IMG/VR virus record: IMGVR_UViG_3300048589_000249
Location: 1 to 21,883 of that record
Origin: a virus
Direction: 5' to 3' (one strand)
DNA: 21,883 bases
Shown: positions 15,263 to 21,883 of the stretch, piece after piece
Layout of the letters: each line of letters opens with the position of its first letter
Position numbering within the stretch: the first letter of the stretch is position 1
The notes under the pieces: model-generated
What the model was told of the DNA's origin: nothing
Seen by the model: only the letters and a program-made list of their open reading frames with translations
The model's database searches: none
Translations under genes and position numbers: made by a program

Positions 15263-15652
15263 ATGGGAGCTCAAGCAATAGACAACAGCAACATGCTCAA
15301 TTACCGGAACTCAGCGGACCTGGCTGGTTTTACACCATCCGTTGGAATCGTGTACAATGCCGGTGCAAACACAGTGGTTTTTACTGATGGAAGTACCATT
15401 CCTGCAGGTGACACTTTGAAGAAAGTGCGTGTCCGTGTAACCGACAATTTTGGCGGTGAAGTTCGTGACACAATTACTGTAACCGGTGCCCCTGGTGCAA
15501 AAACTGTAAGCACCGCAGGATTGAACAGCGCTGAAGGCCTGAATGTGATGGCCACTGTTATCACTTCCAACGGTATTGTGGCAGATGGTTCAATTTTCAA
15601 GATTGGAGCAGCTGGCAATATCAGTCGCTGGGATACTCAAAAAAATGCGTAA
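15263..15652 (+). CDS. Putative capsid decoration protein, 129 aa
   Basis: It lies between the protease-scaffold and the major capsid gene, the usual site for a decoration or head-stabilising protein. The 129-aa product is beta-rich, with glycine, threonine, valine and serine abundant and few charges (VIYNAGANTVVFTDGST-like strands are not quoted exactly; the clear segment is KVRVRVTDNFGGEVRDTI). No enzyme motif, signal peptide or membrane segment is seen. It has its own AT-rich leader ahead of ATG 15263. A 7-base tandem repeat ATCCGTA-ATCCGTA (15216-15229) lies in that leader. The assignment rests on size, composition and place, and a small scaffolding or tail accessory role is not excluded. 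Confidence 0.5.
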   Translation: MGAQAIDNSNMLNYRNSADLAGFTPSVGIVYNAGANTVVFTDGSTIPAGDTLKKVRVRVTDNFGGEVRDTITVTGAPGAKTVSTAGLNSAEGLNVMATVITSNGIVADGSIFKIGAAGNISRWDTQKNA

Positions 15653-15694
15653 CCAGTAAAGAAACCCGATTCTAAAATTCTTTAATCAATATCC

Positions 15695-16723
15695 ATGTTT
15701 CAAACATTTGCAATTGACAGCCTGGCGTTTCATGAGAGCATCATTGCGCCTGCCTTCGCTGATATTATTCCTCAGGGCTTTCCGTACACCGGCACCCTGA
15801 ACGAATTCACGTTGATGGATAACGTTGTTTCCAAACGTCCTATCATTGACATTCGCCGGACCGCTAACATTTTACAGCGCCGTGACGCCAGTTGTGATAT
15901 CAACTACAAGAAAGTAGTGGGTGCCAGCACCAGGCAGATCAGTGTTGATGAAGTGTATGGTGCAACCCAGTTTTGCCGTAACGAGTTTTATAAAGGCGCC
16001 CTGAAAGATTGGCGGAATAACGACCCGTTATTCGGCAACAAAATCCTGCCATATTTCCAGCAGGCAGTTATGCTGGACGTGGCCAGTAACAGCTATTTCG
16101 GAGACGTTGATCGTGTGGCACCTGTGAATGCACAGTGGTCAACCAGCATCTTTGACGGCGTGTTCAAGTGGATTAAGCGCTATATAGCTGCTAACGTAAT
16201 TCCTGCAGCGCAAACAGTGACCATTGCGGATGGTACTGATTATGCAGCTGCTGGTGGTCCGGCTGCAGCATACGGCCTGATTAAATCTTTGCATGACAAA
16301 CAAAACCAGCTGATGTACAGCTTTGCTGACAATCAGAAGGCTTTCTATGTGAGCAAAGAAATTGCCAGCGCCTATGAGGATTATTTGATTTCTGTGGGCC
16401 TGGAATCATCCGGATATACCCTGCTGGAAAGCGGTATCAAAACCCTGGCATACAAGGGTATTCCGATCATGGTTGAACCCATTTGGACCCCAATTATCAG
16501 TGAGATCAAAGGATCAGCTGGTTATGCAGCCATTCTCACCCTGCGTGGAAACTTTGTTTTCGCTACGGATGCAGAATATGGTGAAGGTGAGGACGGCAAA
16601 ACCGCACTGGAAGTGTGGTATGATCAGAAGGAAATGCAGTGGTATTTCCGGATGTTCCTCAAAGCCGGTACTCAGATAGCACTGCCTGAGCACATGGTAG
16701 TAGCAATGACCGCCTGGACGTAA
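15695..16723 (+). CDS. Major capsid protein (HK97-fold type)
   Basis: This 342-aa protein follows the protease-scaffold and decoration-like genes. The C-terminal half has the HK97-family look: FYVSKEIASAYEDYLISVGL, then LESGIKTLAYKGIPIMVEPI and a closing stretch AYAAILTLRG-like strand (residues around 270-285, exact text GYAAILTLRGNFVFA). The YKGIPIMVEP segment is characteristic of the P-domain region of this fold. There is no long N-terminal scaffold domain, which fits a separate scaffold region fused to the protease. It is preceded by an AT-rich leader and followed by a strong hairpin spanning its stop codon. It forms the icosahedral shell of the head. Confidence 0.75.
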   Translation: MFQTFAIDSLAFHESIIAPAFADIIPQGFPYTGTLNEFTLMDNVVSKRPIIDIRRTANILQRRDASCDINYKKVVGASTRQISVDEVYGATQFCRNEFYKGALKDWRNNDPLFGNKILPYFQQAVMLDVASNSYFGDVDRVAPVNAQWSTSIFDGVFKWIKRYIAANVIPAAQTVTIADGTDYAAAGGPAAAYGLIKSLHDKQNQLMYSFADNQKAFYVSKEIASAYEDYLISVGLESSGYTLLESGIKTLAYKGIPIMVEPIWTPIISEIKGSAGYAAILTLRGNFVFATDAEYGEGEDGKTALEVWYDQKEMQWYFRMFLKAGTQIALPEHMVVAMTAWT

Positions 16724-16745
16724 TAAAACGTCCAGGGGTTTCCCC
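16713..16745 (+). other. Strong hairpin spanning the capsid stop codon
   Basis: CCTGGACGT (16713-16721) and ACGTCCAGG (16728-16736) form a perfect 9-bp stem with a 6-base loop, and the TAA stop (16721-16723) lies partly inside it. A second small dyad GGGG-TTT-CCCC (16735-16745) adjoins. There is no long T-run, so it is not a classical terminator, but it could partly terminate, protect the mRNA 3' end or separate capsid from downstream expression. Confidence 0.55.
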
Positions 16746-16789
16746 ATAAATCAAGAAATCCAATTTTTAAAAATTAAAGATCATTCAAA

Positions 16790-17377
16790 ATGACTTGCGT
16801 TCAATTACAAAGCTATAACCGGGCCTGTGGTGGTGTTACAGGCGGGCTTTCTGATATACTGATTTTTGACCCGGCTGATTTTGATTTCACCCAGGCTGCA
16901 CCTGTTTCTGGTGTTCAACAACCATACACAGCGGTAGCCCGTGCTGCAGGAGTTTCCAATACAGCTGTATTTTATCCTGTTAAATTTCAGGAGAAAGAAG
17001 CTGAGCGCCTGTGGGCACATACCGTAACCGGCTGCTCGGTAAAATACGAGCATACCGTTAACGCTCAGCTGCCTCAATTGAGCCAGGGGCTGACCACCTT
17101 CCTGCAGTCCCTGGATGCAGCCGGTTGTTGCTGCGGCCTGGGCCTGATCATTCGTCACAATGATGGAAAAATCTTTGTGATGGGTGAGAAAATTGTAAAT
17201 GCAGCCAGCATTCCAAAATTCAGCGTGAAGATGGAAGGTTCAGATGGTACGTCCGGCAAACTCTTTGATGATTTCAACGGTGCAAACGTTGTTATCAAAG
17301 GTGAGTATTCCCGTGACCTGTTTGAATATACTGGTACCTGGGCCAGTTTGGAAGCCCTGCTGGTGCCTGGTGCTTAA
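16790..17377 (+). CDS. Putative tail tube protein, 195 aa
   Basis: The N-terminal part carries CVQLQSYNRACGGVTGG and a beta-rich stretch (DILIFDPADFDFTQ). The centre has an unusual CCCG run (LDAAGCCCGLGLIIRHNDGK), then KIFVMGEKI and a C-terminal half with strand segments ending in EYSRDLFEYTGTWASLEALL. The order of strands, a mid-protein DGKxFVMGE hairpin and a long C-terminal strand pair, is like tail-tube-type proteins of Bacteroidota phages, but I cannot confirm it. It sits after the capsid gene, behind its own AT-rich leader. An alternative is a second head or neck protein. Confidence 0.4.
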   Translation: MTCVQLQSYNRACGGVTGGLSDILIFDPADFDFTQAAPVSGVQQPYTAVARAAGVSNTAVFYPVKFQEKEAERLWAHTVTGCSVKYEHTVNAQLPQLSQGLTTFLQSLDAAGCCCGLGLIIRHNDGKIFVMGEKIVNAASIPKFSVKMEGSDGTSGKLFDDFNGANVVIKGEYSRDLFEYTGTWASLEALLVPGA

Positions 17378-17388
17378 TCTTTATCATC

Positions 17389-17742
17389 ATGGTAAAAGTA
17401 AAAGATCAATACCTGGCCACTGTTATCGCATTCGGTAAGAGTGGCCAGGCTTTAAGCCAACGGTCACAGGATGAACTGAATGACCTGGCCATACTGGCAT
17501 TGCAAAGCAATAGCCCGTCACTGCTTCGCTTATTTGAAGATCCACTGCCAACACTGGATGAATTGCAAAAAAGCAAGTTGGCAAAAACACTTCCCAAAGT
17601 AGAGGCAGTTCCAACTGATAACGCTTTAAAGATTGACACCGATGACAGCACAGAAACCAACCCAGCAAAAGAAGCGCCAGCCGGTGCAGCAAAAGAAGGC
17701 AACAAAGCCGGTGTCAAACAGCGTACAGATAAGCGCCAATAA
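17389..17742 (+). CDS. Hypothetical protein, 117 aa, disordered C-terminus
   Basis: It starts 11 bases after the tail-tube candidate. The first 60 residues are folded-looking (VKDQYLATVIAFGKSGQALS; helix DELNDLAILALQ), then a linker and a low-complexity, Ala/Glu/Lys/Thr-rich tail (EAPAGAAKEGNKAGVKQR). The last third overlaps the portal gene by 101 bases in another frame, so that tail may be constrained by the second reading frame. No known family is evident. By place, between tube candidate and portal, it could be a small assembly or connector factor. The folded part gives reasonable confidence that it is a real gene. Confidence 0.5.
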   Translation: MVKVKDQYLATVIAFGKSGQALSQRSQDELNDLAILALQSNSPSLLRLFEDPLPTLDELQKSKLAKTLPKVEAVPTDNALKIDTDDSTETNPAKEAPAGAAKEGNKAGVKQRTDKRQ

Positions 17743-19051
17743 TCCAATCCCCTGGGATATTGGGGGCCGTACATTTTCATTCGTCAATCAATCTAAATAC
17801 CTGCCTTTCCTGGGGGCTGAGGACAATTTTGGGACCATCTTACTGGAAGCCCGGTTATTGAGCACCACTCAGGGCGCCTGCATTAAAACAAAGCGTGATT
17901 ATTGCGCTGGTACTGGCATGGTTGACATGGAGGGCAAGGGCCTCCCGCCTGCGTTTATAGAGATGCTTAAAGGCATGAACCTGAAAAATGAGGATTGCGT
18001 TGAAGTAAACAAACAGATTTTTGAAAGTTTCTTCACCTATGGTAATTCGCCTATTGAAATAGTGCGCATGACTGTAGCTGGTGCCAAAAAACTGTTTGTG
18101 TATGTTCACAACTTTTTGGAGTGGCGCCTGATGGAGCCGGATGAAAATGGCATTGTAAGAAAGGCCATTCATTCAAAATTGTTTTTGCGTCAGGGGCACA
18201 GCCTAACAAAGGAGCAAATTGAGAAAGCCAAACAGCTGCCATTGTATAACCCCACGATGCCAGAATCAGAAAACTGGTTGAAAGATGAAAAAGGTGCTGA
18301 GCGGACCATGATCTGGTATAAGAATTCAATGGCTGGTTATGACCATTATGGCATGGCTTCCAGCGTTTCTTCGCTTATTTACCAGGTATTGGAGTACAAG
18401 GGTGCCAGGTATAACTTGGACAATTTTGAAAACAATATGGTGATCGGTGGAGTGCTGGCATTAAAGGGCAACCTGGGCCAGGGTGAAGCGACCCGTATTG
18501 GAAAAGATGTAGTTAAAACGCATACCGGTGACGGTAAGCGTGGTCGTGTTATGGTAGTGGCCAGCGAGGAAGGTATTGATGGCAGTGACTGGCATTCCTT
18601 TGATACAACAAAGGACGGTAGCTACCTGGAAAGTGACGACCGTTGGTCGCAAAAGATCATTCTGGCTAATGAATGGGATGCTGTGCTGGCCGGTATGGTA
18701 AGTAATAGCAGCCTGGGAAAAGGCAGCGGATTTCTAAGTAAAATTTTTGAGGTTAAGCAGCTGAACGTAATTGGTCCAGCGCAAACCCATCTGATCAATA
18801 ATGTGTGGTCACACATTCTGAAAATTGCCGGTGAGTGGTTAGGCTTCCAAACAGATGGTATTTCATTGGCCATCAAAGGAACGGCTATGATTAACAGCTT
18901 ACATGAGGTTGATATCGCAACCGTGGCAACTGTTAATGAAGTGCGTGAAGCCAATGGCCTGCCAGCTGATGATTCAGCAACTGGTAAGAAGTACCTGCAC
19001 GAATTAAAGGCGGCAAAGCCTGCAAATACAAAGGAGGTAGGTGATGCATAA
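17642..19051 (+). CDS. Phage portal protein
   Basis: The best start is ATG 17642 (MTAQKPTQQKKRQPVQ), giving 469 aa. A TTG at 17633 would add three residues, and a GTG at 17711 would trim the Lys/Gln-rich overlap region. The body begins NPIPWDIGGRTFSFVN and contains KRDYCAGTGMVDM, the segment LFVYVHNFLEWRLMEPD, and later the strand-helix parts typical of portal rings (NNVWSHILKIAGEWLGF). Length and order fit the HK97/SPP1-type portal, the dodecameric ring through which DNA enters and leaves the head. It lies after the capsid gene, not before the protease. Its stop overlaps the next start within GATGCATAA, and an AAGGAGG sits in its last codons. Confidence 0.8.
   Translation: MTAQKPTQQKKRQPVQQKKATKPVSNSVQISANNPIPWDIGGRTFSFVNQSKYLPFLGAEDNFGTILLEARLLSTTQGACIKTKRDYCAGTGMVDMEGKGLPPAFIEMLKGMNLKNEDCVEVNKQIFESFFTYGNSPIEIVRMTVAGAKKLFVYVHNFLEWRLMEPDENGIVRKAIHSKLFLRQGHSLTKEQIEKAKQLPLYNPTMPESENWLKDEKGAERTMIWYKNSMAGYDHYGMASSVSSLIYQVLEYKGARYNLDNFENNMVIGGVLALKGNLGQGEATRIGKDVVKTHTGDGKRGRVMVVASEEGIDGSDWHSFDTTKDGSYLESDDRWSQKIILANEWDAVLAGMVSNSSLGKGSGFLSKIFEVKQLNVIGPAQTHLINNVWSHILKIAGEWLGFQTDGISLAIKGTAMINSLHEVDIATVATVNEVREANGLPADDSATGKKYLHELKAAKPANTKEVGDA
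19031..19037 (+). promoter_or_regulatory. Strong Shine-Dalgarno inside portal 3' end
   Basis: AAGGAGG (19031-19037) is placed six bases ahead of ATG 19044 and lies within portal codons for Lys-Glu-Val. Other junctions here lack such a site. It favours ATG 19044 over the GTG at 19041 as the start, and predicts stronger, SD-driven initiation of the following gene. Confidence 0.5.
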
Positions 19052-19736
19052 AATAAACAACCTGCAGCGGCCTGTATTGATTACTACGGATGAAGTGATC
19101 TTCCATGCGCACAAAGGTCATACCCTGGATCCGGAAATGATTTCCAATGCCATAATTATTGCGGAAGAAAGATTCGGCAGGCAAGCCCTGGGCTATGACT
19201 TTTATGAACACCTGGTCAATCAAAAGAATACAGTGGTGACCGCTGATAACCTGGCTGATCTGCAGACAAAAGTCAATGCAGACAAATATCCAGGCGCTAG
19301 TGATGTGACACTGCAAGCCGGTATGATCGTAAATGCAGCAGAGTTTCTCAATACTGCCAATCAAAACCTTTGGAAACAACTGCTGTGGAAATTCATTGCA
19401 GAGTGCGTTATGCTGGTGGCGCTTCCGGAGGGCTTTGTGCAATTCACCAGCGAGGGCGCTGTACATAAACAGGCCCAGGGTGGCGCTATGACGCCAGCAG
19501 GCACCAGTGTAACCCCTGGCCTGGGTTCCATGAAGTGGGCAATGGATAAGAAGCTGATGGACCGGATTGACCCATTGCAGGAAGCCCTGCACGTTTGGCT
19601 GTGTAAAAATTATGCAGACTATCCGCTGTATAGAAAACCGTGTGATTGTTCTGCTGATGGTACCCCATATAAACGCAAAACCAATCTTGTCATGGGTATC
19701 TATGACGAAGATGAAAACTGTGGATGCTATGATTAA
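19044..19736 (+). CDS. Putative head-tail connector, Cys-rich C-terminus
   Basis: The 230-aa protein starts at ATG 19044, eight bases into the end of the portal gene and behind an AAGGAGG. The first 170 residues are alpha/beta (RPVLITTDEVIFHAHKGHT; IIIAEERFGRQALGYDFYEH; a helical bundle DLADLQTKVNA-like region). The C-terminus has two CxC motifs: PCDCSADG (Cys200 and Cys202) and ENCGCYD (Cys226 and Cys228). Position directly after the portal and the general helical layout fit a head-tail connector or adaptor of the gp6/gp15 type, which docks under the portal ring. This is by position; no motif is decisive. The Cys pairs are unusual for that class. Confidence 0.5.
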   Translation: MHKINNLQRPVLITTDEVIFHAHKGHTLDPEMISNAIIIAEERFGRQALGYDFYEHLVNQKNTVVTADNLADLQTKVNADKYPGASDVTLQAGMIVNAAEFLNTANQNLWKQLLWKFIAECVMLVALPEGFVQFTSEGAVHKQAQGGAMTPAGTSVTPGLGSMKWAMDKKLMDRIDPLQEALHVWLCKNYADYPLYRKPCDCSADGTPYKRKTNLVMGIYDEDENCGCYD

Positions 19737-19989
19737 ATGGTTATTCCGGGTTATGGTCGGCTGGGGCCGTAAACTGAAGTACATCGATACCAGCCCGGCA
19801 CTGGATGCACTTTCTGAATTGCGTTTGAGAACCTGTTCAAAATGTGGCCATTCCGGCACCAGTAAAATACTGCAATTGACAGACAGCGGAGGCGCCTATG
19901 AAGATGTTATAAGCTGCAAAATTTGTCATTGCCCGTGCCGTCAAAAAACATTGGTAATTGAAGAAAAATGCCCAATCGGGCGCTGGTAA
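19729..19989 (+). CDS. Small zinc-ribbon-like protein, 86 aa
   Basis: The frame is open upstream to 19567, but I start at ATG 19729 (MIKWLFRVMVGWGRKLKY), overlapping the previous gene by eight bases; an ATG at 19711 is a possible longer alternative. Two Cys-x2-Cys pairs, Cys36-SK-Cys39 and Cys63-KI-Cys66, with further Cys68 and Cys70 (CKICHCPC), give a classical zinc-ribbon spacing around a 23-residue loop. The N-terminus is short, basic and hydrophobic. It could be a DNA- or protein-binding zinc ribbon or a metal-stabilised neck component. The extra CxC pair could bind a second metal or form disulfides. Confidence 0.5.
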   Translation: MIKWLFRVMVGWGRKLKYIDTSPALDALSELRLRTCSKCGHSGTSKILQLTDSGGAYEDVISCKICHCPCRQKTLVIEEKCPIGRW

Positions 19990-19992
19990 GCT

Positions 19993-20409
19993 ATGGGTGG
20001 ATATTATGATAATGGATTTTGTAATTGCGACTACGTTGATACTACCGTCAAAGTAAACGGTGGCCTGTATAACCATTACAAAAATCATTGTGTATGTCCA
20101 ACCACTGAGGTTTACTTGCCATTGAAAGACCTGGAAGGGGATGATGTACCAGGCTATCCCGTTGATGTATATAATGTCAATGAGGAAATGATTGGCGTAG
20201 CCAATAATAAAAACCAGTATATAACCGTATGGAACAGCGATCCTGATAACCAATTGATTGGCACCCTGGAAAATTTAATCGGCCCCATGAGTTTCAAATT
20301 AAAATTGAACCGTGGCCAGACAGCACCGCCTTATGTAATAGGTGTGTACACCGGGGTAGTCGAAGAGCAGAACGTTTATTCAATTGTTTATTCAAACATT
20401 TATTACTAA
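19993..20409 (+). CDS. Hypothetical Cys-rich beta protein, 138 aa
   Basis: It starts four bases after the zinc-ribbon-like gene and ends at a TAATG with the tailspike start. The N-terminus has CNCDY (Cys10, Cys12) and HCVCPT (Cys33, Cys35), then a beta-rich body: TEVYLPLKDLEGDDVPGYPV, FKLKLNRGQTAPPYVIGVYT and a tyrosine-rich C-terminus (YSIVYSNIYY). There is no signal peptide or membrane segment. The two CxC pairs spaced by about 20 residues match the pattern of the two preceding gene products. It may be a small collar, neck or tailspike-adaptor protein; the function is not known. Confidence 0.5.
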   Translation: MGGYYDNGFCNCDYVDTTVKVNGGLYNHYKNHCVCPTTEVYLPLKDLEGDDVPGYPVDVYNVNEEMIGVANNKNQYITVWNSDPDNQLIGTLENLIGPMSFKLKLNRGQTAPPYVIGVYTGVVEEQNVYSIVYSNIYY

Positions 20410-21883
20410 TGGCAAAGATTTCAGCAATAAAGGGCCGGAACAATACAGTTATCAGAACGAAAACAATGCCCAGGAGCATCACGCCAACACAGGACGCTGA
20501 CCTGCGGGATGAACTGGCTGATGAAATTCGTAACCGTGGTATCCTTCAGGTCGATACTACTACTCAATTGATGGACCAGGAGGGATCAGATACTTACAAA
20601 GTTCTGGTTAAGGATATTGGTGTATTTGTATGGAAGTCAAGCGGTGTGGCAGATAATATAAATTCATTTATTGCTGCAGGTGGTGGTATCTGGGAGAATG
20701 TTTTTCCATCCGGCAAGAAAGAAACCTTTGTTGAAACATTACAAACAGTTGCAGCCTTAAAAGCAAAAAAAGGCAAGCCGTTTAATATTGTTAGGACACT
20801 TGGATATCATACTGCGTATGATGGCGGTGGGAATTTATATTACTGGGATGAATCCAGTACGGCCACTGATGATGGTGGTTCTGTTATTCAGGTGACAGGT
20901 GAGGCTACTGGGCGGTACATTGCAATGTTTAATGCAACTGAAGTAAGCATCAAGCAATTCGGGGCCAAAGGTGATGGCGTAAATGATGATATTGATGCAA
21001 TTGATAAGGCGACTTCCTACTGTTCAATTGGCAGATCATATACTTTATTTTTTCCTAGAGGGACTTACAGAATTACCCGGCAATGGTTAATTGGTTTTCG
21101 TATTTTATCTGAAGCGGAACTGGCTATAGGATATTGGTGGAGCAGCCCTAACTGGACATTAGTGGGAGAAAATACCAATAGAAGGCCATTCAATATAGTT
21201 GGTGAAATGAACACCAGGATTTTCGGAGATTTTGATGCAGCAGAATTGCGTGCCGTTATTTATATCAACATAAGAAGAAATCCAGCAAACCTTTCTCCTA
21301 ACCGTGACCAGATGGGCGTTTCAATGAAAAACTTCATTATCTGTGGTAAAAATACGGTCAATTCTAGCGGCGTGCTCACATCACTGCAAGACAGGCAATC
21401 CTCGCTAAATCAACTGGGTATTCTCGCTGTTAATGGTATTGGGATGAAGTTTGAGAATATCATGTTCCAAAATATGCAGCGAGGATTTTTACAAAACGCT
21501 TGCTACAATACCAAAATTGATAATATGGCCGGCCAGAAACTCCAATATTTTTACCATGAATTTGGTTCAAACACTGGTGAAAGGTCAAACATGCACGTAT
21601 TTAACACTGCAGAGGATGAAATTGCCTACAATGTTAATTCAACAATGGTTATTTTTAATGGCATGTGGGGAGAAGGCCCAGGAACGATATTAAAATGTAC
21701 GGGACAGGGCATTGTTATTAATGGATTATACACTGAGGCACATCAAAGAAATATCAGTACAACTGCTTTTTGTCTCGATTTTGAGGGGTGTGATTATGTA
21801 TGCCTAAATGGGAGTTTTGTAGCGACCTCATACCCTGATAATTCATATGCTCCTGCAGTAAGACTAGGGAATACGGCCAAATC
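20409..21883 (+). CDS. Tailspike with pectate-lyase-like beta-helix, 3' truncated
   Basis: The frame starts at ATG 20409 (MAKISAIKGRNNTVIRTKTM), forming a TAATG with the previous gene, and is open to the window end, 491 codons. Residues 1-175 are an N-terminal attachment region (LADEIRNRGILQVDTTTQL; GVFVWKSSGVADNINSF), probably binding the tail tip. At residues 179-194 comes VSIKQFGAKGDGVNDD, the entry signature of the pectate-lyase superfamily 3 beta-helix, followed by LFFPRGTYRIT. Beta-helix repeats continue (KNFIICGKNTVNS; GMKFENIMFQNM). Such proteins bind or cleave host surface polysaccharides. Catalytic residues cannot be assigned because the domain is incomplete. Confidence 0.8.
   Translation, partial: MAKISAIKGRNNTVIRTKTMPRSITPTQDADLRDELADEIRNRGILQVDTTTQLMDQEGSDTYKVLVKDIGVFVWKSSGVADNINSFIAAGGGIWENVFPSGKKETFVETLQTVAALKAKKGKPFNIVRTLGYHTAYDGGGNLYYWDESSTATDDGGSVIQVTGEATGRYIAMFNATEVSIKQFGAKGDGVNDDIDAIDKATSYCSIGRSYTLFFPRGTYRITRQWLIGFRILSEAELAIGYWWSSPNWTLVGENTNRRPFNIVGEMNTRIFGDFDAAELRAVIYINIRRNPANLSPNRDQMGVSMKNFIICGKNTVNSSGVLTSLQDRQSSLNQLGILAVNGIGMKFENIMFQNMQRGFLQNACYNTKIDNMAGQKLQYFYHEFGSNTGERSNMHVFNTAEDEIAYNVNSTMVIFNGMWGEGPGTILKCTGQGIVINGLYTEAHQRNISTTAFCLDFEGCDYVCLNGSFVATSYPDNSYAPAVRLGNTAK

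Noticed and set aside
18933-19859. 308-codon open frame on the minus strand opposite portal and connector genes
   Set aside because: The plus strand has clear portal and connector genes and operon-like junctions here. The antisense frame shows Cys/His-rich random composition and is a shadow.
21451-21693. 80-codon plus-strand frame inside the tailspike
   Set aside because: It is out of frame with a long, convincing beta-helix gene and has no start signal or recognisable content.
1-21883. tRNA genes, CRISPR arrays, insertion sequences, and a diversity-generating retroelement
   Set aside because: I saw no cloverleaf-like sequence, no regularly spaced repeats, no transposase and no reverse transcriptase. 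The tailspike is truncated, so a variable region beyond the window cannot be excluded.

Overview
The window is a bacteriophage or prophage structural cassette, most likely from a member of the Bacteroidota. That host call rests on three things: promoter-like TTTG / TAnnTTTG boxes, a near absence of Shine-Dalgarno sites, and the general character of the tail, head and portal proteins. It is an inference, not a database result. There is no sheath, terminase, integrase, lysis or replication gene in view, and the tape measure protein is very long, so a siphovirus with a long non-contractile tail is the best reading.

Layout. Bases 1-575 hold the start of a leftward unit: an unknown 142-aa protein and the first 34 codons of a second small protein. 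Bases 576-893 are a divergent control region with a leftward promoter, operator-like repeats and a leftward intrinsic terminator. From 894 to 14050 a tightly packed rightward tail operon runs, most junctions overlapping as TAATG or ATGA. It contains a first unknown gene (291 aa), a putative tail-assembly-chaperone-like gene with a -1 frameshift at a T9 tract, several small tail/neck candidates, an Ig-like-domain tail protein, a 772-aa tail-tip candidate, and a tape measure gene split by an apparent +1 frameshift. A 74-aa helix-turn-helix protein closes it.

After an AT-rich gap with a promoter-like box, the head module follows (14121-19051): ClpP-type prohead protease with a coiled-coil scaffold-like tail, a small candidate decoration protein, an HK97-type major capsid protein, a candidate tail-tube protein, a small unknown and the portal. 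Here protease precedes capsid and portal comes last, the reverse of the usual portal-protease-capsid order. Three small genes rich in CxC motifs (19044-20409) follow. The window ends inside a pectate-lyase-fold tailspike gene.

The most interesting signals are: the T9 -1 frameshift, whose extended frame ends exactly on the next start codon; the split tape measure whose second half has no ATG for its first several hundred codons; the cluster of CxC proteins after the portal; the small HTH gene next to an inverted repeat overlapping a promoter box; and the inverted head-module order. Both frameshifts lie at homopolymers, so sequencing error must be excluded first.
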